From: JAEZBP01 sp963832725
GTDB lineage: Bacteria; Myxococcota_A; Polyangia; Polyangiales; Sandaracinaceae
Assembly: GCA_963832725.1 (NCBI GenBank)
Contig: CAWHVG010000003.1
Coordinates: forward strand, 1,426,001-1,490,000
DNA: 64,000 nucleotides
Reading direction: 5' to 3'
A program made the translations under genes and the position numbers. Under the pieces are notes generated by a model. That model was given only the letters and a program-made list of their open reading frames with translations. It was not told the DNA's origin and did not search any database. This document shows positions 48,219 through 57,895 of the stretch, piece by piece (positions within the stretch are counted from its first letter, which is position 1; every line of letters starts with the position of its first letter).

Positions 48219-49424
48219 TCAGCCGGGGCGCTTCATGCCGTAGCGGCCGAGGATCCGCTTGGCGACGGAGATCTTGTGGACCTCGTCCGGGCCGTCGTAG
48301 ATGCGCGCGGCGCGCTCTTCGCGGTACCAGAACGCCAGCGGCGTGTCGTCGGTCATCCCGAGGCCGCCGTGGACCTGGAGCGCGCGGTCGACCACCCGCT
48401 GCAGCACGCCGGCCACGTAGAACTTGATCGTCGAGATCTCGTCCTTCGCGCCGCCGCTTCCGTGCCGGTCCATCTGCTCGGCCGCGTTCAGCACCAGCAT
48501 GCGGGCGGCGTCGATCTCGGCCCGGCTCTCGGCGATCCAGCACTGCACGATCTGCTGCGTCCCCAGCGGCTTGCCCGGCGCCACCTCGCGCTCGACCGCC
48601 CGCTTGCACATCAGATCGAACGCGCGCTGGCAGATGCCCATCCACCGCATGCAGTGATGGATGCGCCCCGGCCCGAGGCGCTGCTGCGCGATCAAAAAGC
48701 CGGCGCCCTCCGCGCCGAGGAGGTTGCTCCTCGGCACGCGGCAGCCGTCGAAGCGGACCTCGGCGTGGCTGGCCCAGCCGCCTCCCGGATGGCCCATCAC
48801 CGAGATGTTCCGCACCAGCGAGTACCCGGGCGTGTCGAGGGGGACCAGGATCTGCGAGGCCCGCGCGTGCCGCGGCGCCTCCGGGTCGGTCACGGCCATC
48901 ACCACCGTGAAGGACGCTCCGTCGGCCGCGGTCGTGAACCACTTGTGCCCGTCGATGACGTAGTCGTCGCCGTCGACCTTCGCCGTGGTGCTCATCCACA
49001 CCGGGTTGCTGCCCGCGTGCTCGGGCTCGGTCATCGCGAAGCAGCTTCGGATCGCGCCGGAGGCCAGCGGCTCGAGGAAGCGCGCCTTCTGCTCCGGAGT
49101 GCCGTGCTCGAGGAGGATCTCCATGTTGCCGACGTCCGGCGCCTGCATGTTCACGGCGTAGTGGCCGATCGGCGTCCGGCCGAGCGCTTCGCTGACCAGC
49201 GCCAGCTCCAGGATGGGCATGCCCATCCCGCCGAGCTCCTCCGGCAGGTGCGGCGACCAGAGCCCGAGCTCCTTGGCCTTCGCGCGCTTCTCGTCGAGCG
49301 CCGGCTCGCAGGCGACGAAGCCCTCGTTCAAGAGGCGCGGCTCGAGCGGGATGAGCTCCTCGTCCACGAACCGGGTGAAGCGTCCCAGGGTCTCGCGCAG
49401 CGCGTCGCTCGTCTCGAATCCCAT
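48219..49424 (-). CDS. acyl-CoA dehydrogenase
   Basis: 401-aa FAD-dependent acyl-CoA dehydrogenase. Visible blocks are LGLWSPHLPEELGGMGMPIL, CFAMTEPEHAGSNPVWMSTT (the FAD/substrate loop), GHKWFTTAADGASFTVVMAV, VSVMGHPGGG-type VRNISVMGHPGGGWASHAEV, QVHGGLGMTDDTPLAFWYRE and RAARIYDGPDEVHKISVAKR. The catalytic base is in the family's C-terminal position. Substrate chain length is unknown. ATG 49424 is preceded by GGGAGACGAGAGC. It is divergent from the PocR-type regulator, which might control it. Confidence 0.92.
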   Translation of the reverse strand: MGFETSDALRETLGRFTRFVDEELIPLEPRLLNEGFVACEPALDEKRAKAKELGLWSPHLPEELGGMGMPILELALVSEALGRTPIGHYAVNMQAPDVGNMEILLEHGTPEQKARFLEPLASGAIRSCFAMTEPEHAGSNPVWMSTTAKVDGDDYVIDGHKWFTTAADGASFTVVMAVTDPEAPRHARASQILVPLDTPGYSLVRNISVMGHPGGGWASHAEVRFDGCRVPRSNLLGAEGAGFLIAQQRLGPGRIHHCMRWMGICQRAFDLMCKRAVEREVAPGKPLGTQQIVQCWIAESRAEIDAARMLVLNAAEQMDRHGSGGAKDEISTIKFYVAGVLQRVVDRALQVHGGLGMTDDTPLAFWYREERAARIYDGPDEVHKISVAKRILGRYGMKRPG

Positions 49425-49699
49425 GCTCTCGTCTCCCGTCGCGGCTCGGCTCCGACAATCACCGCGGAGCGCCGAGAGCCTACCAGCTCGTCCGCTCCGA
49501 GCACCGTGGCGGGTTTTCGTGCAGGTGGCACGAACCCTACGCTTTGCGCGCAGCGCGAGCTCGTCCCGAAGTCCGTCCAGCGTCCACCGAAACCCGGATG
49601 GACGTTCCGGGCGACGGTGCGACGCGGAGCGCACGGAGGGGCGCAACCCCGTATACTCGCGGCGTTCCCACCGCTTGCGCCGCCGCGATCGAGAGTCGA
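49425..49699. promoter_or_regulatory. divergent control region of the acyl-CoA dehydrogenase and EBP genes
   Basis: Contains a dyad CGTGC-AGGTG-GCACG (49518-49532), a TAGGCT element on the minus strand (49483-49478) toward the dehydrogenase and TATACT (49652-49657) toward the EBP gene. The dyad could be a regulator site. No -24/-12 (GG-N10-GC) promoter was identified with confidence. Confidence 0.4.
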
Positions 49700-51247
<1,548 letters not shown>

Positions 51248-51255
51248 CTCGAGGG

Positions 51256-51822
51256 TCAGCGACCGCGGGTCATGCGCGCGAGGAGGTCCAAAAAGCGCGG
51301 CGTCGACTGCACCATGAACGAGCAGGTGCCGAAGCGGACGGTGTCGCCCGGATAGACCTGCGCCTCCTCCGTCCGCACGCGCTCCCCCTCCACGAAGGTG
51401 CCGTTGCGCGAGCCGGCGTCCTCCAGCCAGAACCCGTCGGTGTCGAGCCGGATCCGCGCGTGCAGCTTCGAGATGGTCGAGTCCTCGATGCAGACGTCGT
51501 TGCTGCTGGAGCGACCGACCAGGATGGTGCCGGCGAAGGTGCTGCCGCGCTTGCGCAGCGGATGAACGGTCGAGCCGTCGAGCCTGCTCCCGGCGCTGCC
51601 GACGTCGATGGGACGCACGGCCTGCGTCGCGAAGCTCCAACCGCTCTCTTCGTCGTCCCGCCGCGTCGAGCCGACCAAGACGAAAGGGCCCAGCTCGCTG
51701 GCGAGCTCCTCGGCGCCGACGCGCGCCAGCCGCCCGAGCAACGCGCCGATCGCCCACGGGGGCCCCTGGTTCGCGCTTTCCTGCATGGAAGACAACCTGC
51801 CCGAGTCGTCCGGCGTTGTCAT
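51256..51822 (-). CDS. FHA-domain protein
   Basis: 188 aa. The FHA domain occupies about residues 95-170, with the phosphothreonine-binding motifs LVGRSSSNDV, STISKLHARI and SRNGTFVEGE. The N-terminal part is an unrecognised region (ELASELGPFVLVGSTRRDDE). It probably reads Ser/Thr-kinase phosphorylation. ATG 51822 overlaps the stop of the FAD oxidoreductase gene (ATGA), so the two are translated together. Confidence 0.88.
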   Translation of the reverse strand: MTTPDDSGRLSSMQESANQGPPWAIGALLGRLARVGAEELASELGPFVLVGSTRRDDEESGWSFATQAVRPIDVGSAGSRLDGSTVHPLRKRGSTFAGTILVGRSSSNDVCIEDSTISKLHARIRLDTDGFWLEDAGSRNGTFVEGERVRTEEAQVYPGDTVRFGTCSFMVQSTPRFLDLLARMTRGR

Positions 51823-53237
51823 GCCGCCGGCGCACGGGCGGAGCCGCCTCCATCGATCGGGACCACCTCCACGCGGCCCGCGCGCGGCGTCCGGCCCACC
51901 AAGCGCGCCACCCACGCATCGGAGCGAGGCGCGGCGGCTCCGACCACCCCCAGCAGCGCGACGCGCCCCAGCACCGGCAGGATCCGCGCCGCCTCGGCCG
52001 GGCTGCGAGCCACCCGCGAGGCCGCGCCGGCGACCCAGCGCGGGTCGAGCTCGGGCATGCGCTGGGCCAGCCCCGCCGCGAACACGTGCGGGTCGAGCAG
52101 GCCGCGGTCGACCAGCGCGCCGAGGGTCCGCACCGAGAGCCCCTGCGAGAAGCGGCGGAACGCGTCCGCGCCGGTCAGGAGCCCGCCGTAGCGCCGGTGA
52201 AACGCCGCGCCGTACGCGGCCAGCGCCCGCTCGGAGCCGGGATCGTCTTCCCCGCGCACGGCGTCGGCCAGGACGCGGGCGGCGATCAGCCCCATCCCCA
52301 CCCCGCTCCCGTGCGAGGAGTAGACCTGACACGCCGCGTCACCCACCAGCGCGACGCCGCCCGCGCCCAGGGTGCCGTAGGGACGGCGGAGCGGGATCGC
52401 GCCCTGGCCGCCGAAGCGGCGCGCTCCGATCCAAGGCGCGCTCTCCACGAAGCGCTTCGCCAGCGCGGCGCCGGTCGGGGCCCCCATCGCCGGGATCGAT
52501 CCCGTCAGGACGCCGATCTCGTCCCCGTCCGCCTGCGTGAAGAGGGTGAGCGTCGAGTAGCCGCCGGCGAGCCCGAGGAAGGCCAGGCTGTCCCCGGGCT
52601 TCGCGTCGTGCCGGGCCAGGAAGGCGGTCATCGCGCCGGGATCGCGCACGGCGTGGGTCATCTGCGAGGCCGTGCAGACGTCCTGCTCGGCCACGTCGGA
52701 CCACGCCGGCGAACGAACCCGTCGCCTGAGCGCCGCGCCCATGCCCGACGCGTCGACGAAGAGCCGCGCCGCCACGGGCCCCACCCCCTCGATCTCCACC
52801 TCGCGGACCCGCGGGTAGCCACTCGCGGCGCGCAAGGTGCCGCGGGCGAAGCGCGCGCCCCGCTCGAGCGCGCGACGGCGCAGCCTCGCCACCAGATGGC
52901 GCATGTCCACGTGCCAGGGCGCCGGCGCGTCGAGACGCAGCCTCGCGCCCTGCCCCGCGACCTCCATCGCGAACGCACCCGCGTGCGCCCCGCCCCATCG
53001 CTCGGGTGCCGTCGGGCGCGGGAGCCCCGCCTCGTCGAAGCACCAGGGCGGGACCCCGTTGATCCAGCGGGCGCCCGCCATCGCGTCGTCGCGGCGATCG
53101 ACCACGAGCACCTCGCGCCCCTGCGCTGCCAGCGCACCCGCCGCGGCCCAGCCCGCGCTCCCTCCCCCGACCACCAAAACGTCCACGTCGCGCACGCCGA
53201 CACGGGACCACGCCGCGGGCGATTGGGCAATGGCCAC
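51819..53237 (-). CDS. FAD-dependent oxidoreductase (halogenase/geranylgeranyl-reductase-like)
   Basis: 472 aa. N-terminal dinucleotide motif DVLVVGGGSAGWAAAGALAA with the ribose-binding VVDRRD, a middle GVGPVAARLFVDASGMGAAL, and the second FAD motif VALVGDAACQVYSSHGSGVG. The GGGSAGW signature is like flavin-dependent tryptophan halogenases and related monooxygenases, but I do not see the halogenase WxWxIP motif, so an oxidase or reductase is more likely. GTG 53237 is used; the upstream frame runs into the 17-bp repeat array. It is first in an operon with the FHA gene. Confidence 0.8.
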   Translation of the reverse strand: MAIAQSPAAWSRVGVRDVDVLVVGGGSAGWAAAGALAAQGREVLVVDRRDDAMAGARWINGVPPWCFDEAGLPRPTAPERWGGAHAGAFAMEVAGQGARLRLDAPAPWHVDMRHLVARLRRRALERGARFARGTLRAASGYPRVREVEIEGVGPVAARLFVDASGMGAALRRRVRSPAWSDVAEQDVCTASQMTHAVRDPGAMTAFLARHDAKPGDSLAFLGLAGGYSTLTLFTQADGDEIGVLTGSIPAMGAPTGAALAKRFVESAPWIGARRFGGQGAIPLRRPYGTLGAGGVALVGDAACQVYSSHGSGVGMGLIAARVLADAVRGEDDPGSERALAAYGAAFHRRYGGLLTGADAFRRFSQGLSVRTLGALVDRGLLDPHVFAAGLAQRMPELDPRWVAGAASRVARSPAEAARILPVLGRVALLGVVGAAAPRSDAWVARLVGRTPRAGRVEVVPIDGGGSARAPAA

Positions 53238-53247
53238 GTGAACGACG

Positions 53248-53315
53248 GGTCGAGCTGGACGACCGGTCGAGCTGGACGACCGGTCGAGCTGGACGACCGG
53301 TCGAGCTGGACGATC
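53248..53315. repeat. four 17-bp tandem repeats in a divergent promoter region
   Basis: Units at 53248, 53265, 53282 and 53299, each GGTCGAGCTGGACGACC (last one CGATC). Each unit is itself a dyad GGTCG-N7-CGACC. The array lies 10 bp upstream of the oxidoreductase start and 31 bp upstream of the divergent ATG 53347. Placement and symmetry fit a multi-site operator. Confidence 0.7.
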
Positions 53316-53346
53316 GGCGGCGGACGCGCGACAATCCCGGGCGCCG

Positions 53347-53592
53347 ATGGACGACGGCTCCCGACGGCGCCCGCCGAGGCGCGACCTCGACCGCATCCCC
53401 GACGTGCGGGACGGCCTCACACGCATCGAGCGGGTGATCCTCTGGCAGATCGCCGAGACCCAGCAGGAGCGCGGCGGGCGCAACGTGCCGACGGCGATGC
53501 TCTACGGCCGGGTCGTCGAGCACGTCAGCATCTCGGTGGAGGAGTTCCAGCGGGTGCTCGCCCGGCTGACCGGCAAGGGAGGACTCGGCTGA
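53347..53592 (+). CDS. small conserved-looking hypothetical protein
   Basis: 81 aa: a basic N-terminus, then a helical segment (VRDGLTRIERVILWQIAETQ) and a C-terminal part (AMLYGRVVEHVSISVEEFQR) that resembles a small winged-helix or helix-turn-helix arrangement. I do not recognise the family. Its stop overlaps the start of the DUF1415 gene, so the two are coupled. Confidence 0.65.
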   Translation: MDDGSRRRPPRRDLDRIPDVRDGLTRIERVILWQIAETQQERGGRNVPTAMLYGRVVEHVSISVEEFQRVLARLTGKGGLG

Positions 53593-54266
53593 GCGTCGAC
53601 GAACAGCTCTCGCGCGAGGCTCGCCGGGTCTACCTCCGCTACGCAATCGAGGTCGTGGAGGGCCTCGGCTTCTGCCCCTACGCGGAGCGCTGCCGGCTCG
53701 ATGGACGCACCCGCGAGATCGTCCTGCCCGCGCCCATCCCGCACGACGCGGACGTGCTCGGCGCCATCGACGGCGTGGCGGCCGACCCGGACGTCGAGAT
53801 CGCCCTCTTGCTCTTCCCCCGGATGGACGTCGCCCGCGGCCGGATGCACCGCTGGGTCGAGCACCTGCGCAAGGCCCACGCGACCCGCTGCGGCGGCACG
53901 CCCGTGCTCGCGCTCGAGGGCTTCCACCCGCACGCCGAGGCCGACACCACGAGCCCCGAGCGCCTCACGCCCTTCGTCCGCCGCACGCCGGATCCGACCA
54001 TCCAGCTCACCCGCCTCAGCGTGCTCGACCGCGTTCGCCGGGGCACGCCGCAAGGCACGGCTTTCTTCGACCCGTCGAGCATGGATCTGGAGGCCCTCTT
54101 GAACGAGGAGGCGCGACCTCCGCTCCACGAGCGCATCGCCGAGCGCAACCACGCCACGGTGCTCGAGCTCAGCGCGGCGCACGTCACCCAGGTGATGAAC
54201 GACATCCTCCGGGACCGCGACGAGAGCTACCGGAACATCAATCCCGACATCGCGCGGCGCGGCTGA
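53589..54266 (+). CDS. DUF1415-family protein with probable CTG start
   Basis: 225 aa. Similar to DUF1415: YAIEVVEGLGFCPYAERCRL matches the family's N-terminal Cys-Pro block, and LALEGFHPHAEADTT followed by FVRRTPDPTIQLTRLS matches the FHP and RSPYPTLHLLRE blocks. Function unknown. No ATG, GTG or TTG is in frame between the upstream gene's end and the conserved part. AAGGGAGGA (53575-53583) lies 5 nt upstream of CTG 53589, which overlaps the upstream stop (CTGA) like the ATGA and GTGA junctions elsewhere in this window. CTG initiation is therefore my preferred reading. Confidence 0.75.
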   Translation: MSVDEQLSREARRVYLRYAIEVVEGLGFCPYAERCRLDGRTREIVLPAPIPHDADVLGAIDGVAADPDVEIALLLFPRMDVARGRMHRWVEHLRKAHATRCGGTPVLALEGFHPHAEADTTSPERLTPFVRRTPDPTIQLTRLSVLDRVRRGTPQGTAFFDPSSMDLEALLNEEARPPLHERIAERNHATVLELSAAHVTQVMNDILRDRDESYRNINPDIARRG

Positions 54267-54434
54267 GGGCCGAGATGAACGACATCCTCCGGGACCGCGA
54301 CGAGAGCTACCGGAACATCAATCCCGACATCGCGCGGCGCGGCTGAGGGCCGAGATGAACGACATCCTCCGGGACCGCGACGAGAGCTACCGGAACATCA
54401 ATCCCGACATCGCGCGGCACGGCTGAGGGCGAGG
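54195..54434 (+). repeat. 80-bp triplication of the DUF1415 gene 3' end
   Basis: Copies start at ATG 54195 (inside the gene), 54275 and 54355. Copies 1 and 2 look identical; copy 3 has a G-to-A change near its end (GCGGCAC versus GCGGCGC) and loses the trailing bases. Each unit is a 23-codon frame from ATG to TGA (MNDILRDRDESYRNINPDIA...) plus 8 bp GGGCCGAG. The extra copies could give free peptides equal to the C-terminus, or may be a recent tandem duplication or an assembly artefact. Confidence 0.9.
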
Positions 54435-54437
54435 GGG

Positions 54438-55605
54438 CTACGCGCCGGCGGGGACGACCGCGCTAGCGCCCGGCAGCTCGCGCGGCTCCTCCTCGAGCCG
54501 CTCGCGGGCCTCGCGCAGGAGGCTGGCAATCCGCCACGCGTTCGACTGCGGCTGCTCCGCGAGCGTCTCGAGCTGCGCGAGGAGATCGCCGAGACGCTCG
54601 ACCAGCTCCGGACGCGAAAGCACGCGCCGTCCATCCCGGGGCGGGCGCGGCCGGCGCGGGTCCATCCACCCGTCCTCGCCGGCGTCGCGCGCCGCGCGCT
54701 CTCGGTTGGTGATCAGCGCCGCCGAGTGCAGCTCCCTGAGCGGCGAGCGCGCGCCGACGATGGGCGAGAAGGGAGTGTCGCTGTTGACGTCGACCACCCG
54801 GGTGAGGTGCTCGGCCCAGCAGTGGTCCTCACCGTAGCCGGTGTCGGTCATCCCCACGGTCTCGATCTCGGGATCGCCCATGTCGGGGAAGCGACGGAAG
54901 AGGCGGGCCATCTTCGCGCGCCCCGAGTTGATCCGGCCCAGCTCGGAGCTCTCGATGGCGTCCGCGCCGAGTCGGTCGCGGGCCACCTCGACCACCACGC
55001 GAGGCGAAGCGCTCGTGATGATCACCCGGAGCCCTGGAAAGCGCGCCCGGAGCGCGTCCAGCTCGGCGCGCTGGATCACCTGCTCGGGCAGGTGACGATC
55101 CCAGACCCGCTCGGCCAGCCCGCGAAGCGTCGCCCTCGGCACGTCGGCCAAGAGCGTCAGGAGCGCGTTCTGCGGCACCCGCTGGACCGCACGGACCGGC
55201 TCGGCACCGAAGCGGCGGAAGGTCCAGCGGCGCATCCGGTCACTGCGAGCGGGGATCTTCCCGAAGAGGAGGTAGTAGAGCCCCGGCCCCGCCCACGTGC
55301 GGGCGCCGTGCACGACATAGCGGAGCGAGCGCAGAGGCCGCTGCGGGTCGAAGAGCAATCTCCCGGTGTCGCGCTCCGGCTCCATCCGAATCGAGCTCGT
55401 CCGGCCCGTACGCGCGGAGCGCGCCCAGCTCCCAGCCGAGCAGCTCGCCCATGTTGCGCCCGAGGTGGACGGTCCGGTCGAGGTCGAAGATCAGATAGCG
55501 GGTGCGCTCGGTGATCACCCGTTCGGCGATCACGCTCAGCGAGAGCGGCCCCTCGTGGAGGTCCACCCGATCGACGACGCGAACGTGTGACTCGTTCCCC
55601 GACAT
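54438..55605 (-). CDS. HAD-superfamily phosphatase-like protein (one-base frameshift in the sequence)
   Basis: Corrected length is 388 aa. From ATG 55605 the N-terminal part holds HAD motif I, YLIFDLDRTVHL (DxDxT). The frame breaks at GAATC (55388-55392, plus strand). Removing one base gives PDELDRMEPERDTGRL and continues into motif II (VIITSASPRVVVEVARD) and motif IV (VGMTDTGYGEDHCW), as in the PSPase-like IB group. A hydrophobic segment (GPGLYYLLFGKI) lies between. The C-terminal 60 residues are a coiled-coil-like helix (LLAQLETLAEQ). Substrate unknown. Confidence 0.8.
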
Positions 55606-55852
55606 GCCACCCGGATCATGCCGCGCGTGCGCGTCACCGCCGTCAGGATTCCGTCACGGTTGCGTCACGGCGCGTGACGGCAAGCGCCGCTCGAGAGCTG
55701 TCGAAGGCCGCGCACCCCGATCGAGACGGGCACGAGTCGCGACGGTGAGGCGCGGTGGTGAGGTGCGATGGCGAGGCGCGGCGACGAGCGGCAACGCCGC
55801 GGATGAGAATCCGTCGCGCTCGCGGGGGGACAGGAGACGTTTGGACCGTCCT
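55606..55852. other. intergenic region with CGTCACG/CGTGACG dyad
   Basis: A perfect 7-bp dyad CGTCACG-GCG-CGTGACG lies near 55663-55680 just upstream of the HAD gene, with a further GTCACGG half site before it. A GGTGAGG-type short repeat follows near 55742-55790. No gene seen. Confidence 0.4.
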
Positions 55853-56599
55853 TCAGAGCGCCAAATGGCGGCGCACCGTCGAGACGAAGTTGCGCACCAT
55901 GTCGGGCGCCTGGCCCTGGAAGACCAGCCCGACCATGTCGACTCCGACCGGGCTGTTCTGGTCGGCCCACGCCTGCGTGCTGCCCTGCGGCAACCCGATC
56001 CGCGGACCGAACTCCAGCAGGTCGCGCGCGAAGGTGCGCGGCCCTCTCAGCGACGCGGACGTGATGTGCGCACGCAGGGTCGGCCCGTCGATCACGGCCC
56101 ACGTCCAGGTGTCGAGCTGCACGAGCGTCGCGTTGCCGAGCTCGATCACGCGCCGGCCGTCGCCTCCGGTAGTCGTGGTCGGCTGCCCCGGGTGGCGCGC
56201 CGAGGCGATGGACAGCGCCTGCTCGAAATCCTGATCCGAGTAGCGCCCGTCGAAGAGGAGCATCCCCTCCTGCTGCCCGTTCGCGCCGGGCACGAACACG
56301 CCGACGGCTTGGTCCGTGCGGTCGAGCAGCGCCCGCAGCGTCGCGCTCTCGGCCGAGAGCCCGAGCTCGGTGGCGAGCCCGTCGGCCAGCTGCTGGTAGC
56401 GCGCCGGATCCTGCCGCACGGAGCCGAGGTCGGCGTGGAGCACGACGACCGCGTCGGCCGGAACCAGCGCGAGCAGATCCACGGGGGGCCCGGATCGGGG
56501 CGCCGGCGCGGCGGCGGTCGTGGTGGTGGTCGGGGCGCTGGACGCGCCACAACCGGCGAGCAGAACCACGATAGAGAAGAGCGCGCTGAAACGGTGCAT
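55853..56599 (-). CDS. DUF3352-like lipoprotein, unknown function
   Basis: 248 aa. Signal peptide with lipobox (SIVVLLAGC), a Thr/Ala/Pro linker, and a domain beginning VDLLALVPADAVVVLHADLG followed by GVFVPGANGQQEGMLLFDGR and VIELGNATLVQLDTWTWAVI. This pattern (valuable start LxPADAxxVLxADL) is common in exported proteins that carry two cystatin-like halves. Function unknown. ATG 56599 is used, with a GCTAAGGT element ending 8 nt upstream. Confidence 0.65.
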   Translation of the reverse strand: MHRFSALFSIVVLLAGCGASSAPTTTTTAAAPAPRSGPPVDLLALVPADAVVVLHADLGSVRQDPARYQQLADGLATELGLSAESATLRALLDRTDQAVGVFVPGANGQQEGMLLFDGRYSDQDFEQALSIASARHPGQPTTTTGGDGRRVIELGNATLVQLDTWTWAVIDGPTLRAHITSASLRGPRTFARDLLEFGPRIGLPQGSTQAWADQNSPVGVDMVGLVFQGQAPDMVRNFVSTVRRHLAL

Positions 56600-56607
56600 C
56601 GCGCGCA

Positions 56608-56615
56608 ACCTTAGC
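56608..56615 (-). promoter_or_regulatory. GCTAAGGT -10 element 8 nt before lipoprotein gene
   Basis: TAAGGT (56613-56608, minus strand) ends 8 nt before ATG 56599. Predicted leaderless start. Confidence 0.4.
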
Positions 56616-56845
56616 AGGCTCCGTGCCGCTCGTGGACAGGGAAAGCCGCGTGGAGGATCGAACGTTTCGAGGCTCCCCGCAGCCGTTGGGAAGGATGGAA
56701 ACGAGCCGCCTCAGCAGCTCCCGCGCGCCCGCTCCGAGCCGCGAGAAGAGCGCGCTGCGACCTTCTCTCATGAGTGTCTCGGACAGGTGATCGCCGCGCG
56801 CTTCGGAACGGAGTCCGTGCGGGTGACGTTGGGCGCTCCTCGCGC

Positions 56846-57463
56846 TCACGGCGCAGGCGTGAGCCCGAACGAGACGGTGGTCTCCGCTTCCCCGTCGGCC
56901 ACCTCGACCACACCGTCGCGGGACTCGAACCCGCTCCGACTGACCCGGACTCGATGCCGGCCCGGCAGCACGGGCGCTTCGATCGGAGTGCGACCGATCA
57001 CCTCGCCGTCGACCGCGACCGTCGCGCCGCCGGGAGCGCTGAGGACCCGGAGCCTCGCGCGCTCCGGGCGCGGCGCCGTGAACACCACCTCGCGGATCTC
57101 GTCCGGCTCGAGCACGACCTCCGCGTGCCCCACGACGACGCCCTCCGCGCGAGCCTCCACCGCATGCGCGCGATTCGCCTCCAGCGTGACCACCATGGGC
57201 GCCACGCCGGCGTCCCTTCCGTCGACGGAGACGCTGGCGCCCGCCGGCTCGGTGCGGACGCGGAGCTGCGCGCCCGGGCGAGCCCTCGGCGCGGGCGCGG
57301 GGAGCTCCGAGGGATCCGAGGGCGGCGCGTCCGGGACGGGTGGAGGCCGCTCGTCGAGCCGCTTCCACGCAAACGCCCCCACGCCACAGAGCGCGGCCGC
57401 CAGACCGAGCCACAGCGCCCAGCGCCGACCGAGACGCGCCCGCAATCGCTCACGCACGCTCAC
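56846..57463 (-). CDS. membrane-anchored protein with two PEGA domains
   Basis: 205 aa. A short basic N-terminus, one transmembrane helix (ALWLGLAAALCGVGAFAW), a Pro-rich linker, then two PEGA-type beta modules: RVRTEPAGASVSVDGRDAGV (about 70-140) and RVLSAPGGATVAVDGEVIGRTPIE (about 140-200). PEGA domains occur at the surface of many myxobacterial proteins, often beside Ser/Thr kinases, and are thought to bind envelope components. GTG 57463 has GGAGG just upstream. Confidence 0.82.
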   Translation of the reverse strand: MSVRERLRARLGRRWALWLGLAAALCGVGAFAWKRLDERPPPVPDAPPSDPSELPAPAPRARPGAQLRVRTEPAGASVSVDGRDAGVAPMVVTLEANRAHAVEARAEGVVVGHAEVVLEPDEIREVVFTAPRPERARLRVLSAPGGATVAVDGEVIGRTPIEAPVLPGRHRVRVSRSGFESRDGVVEVADGEAETTVSFGLTPAP

Positions 57464-57895
57464 CCCGCCTCCGAGCACCGCAGCAGCGGCTCACGTCCGG
57501 CGAGAGGCCGAGCCGCCGAACCACCGAGCGCTGCCCCACGCCCTTCGAGCACCGCCACCGCTCTCACGACCGGAGATAGCGCTCGGCGGCCCGACCGGCC
57601 ATCTGCCCCGAAGCGCCCGCCCCGCCCTCCGACACCGCGCCCTCCCACACCGCGCCCTCCCACACCCCGCCCTCCGACACCGCAACCGGCGTCCCCGCTG
57701 GAGGGGAGACGAAGCAAAGTCGTCCGCAGGCGGGCCGCATTCTCCAACACCGCAGGCGTGGCCATCCCCTCCTCCGGGAAGCGGGTGAAGCGACTTGGTG
57801 CGAAGCCGCGCCCTCCGCCGCCTCCATCCCGCCTCCGCAAGACGAGACGAAGAGCTCACCCGAAGCCTCGGCACCTTCGATTGACGGGCGCGCGC
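57464..57895. other. intergenic region with 15-bp tandem repeats
   Basis: Four 15-bp units of CGCCCTCCNACACCG type lie at about 57623-57682. Frames on the minus strand read through them (GVGGRGVGGRG or EGAVWEGAV), including a possible 87-codon frame at 57564-57827 ending GQMAGRAAERYLRS. It has no recognisable domain and I do not call it. Confidence 0.45.

Noticed and set aside
47731..49458. A 575-codon minus-strand frame running from the repeat array into the acyl-CoA dehydrogenase gene
   Set aside because: It is out of frame with the dehydrogenase and its extension is repeat translation only.
51819..53237. FAD oxidoreductase as a tryptophan halogenase
   Set aside because: It has the GGGSAGW nucleotide motif, but I could not find the WxWxIP motif that defines flavin halogenases.
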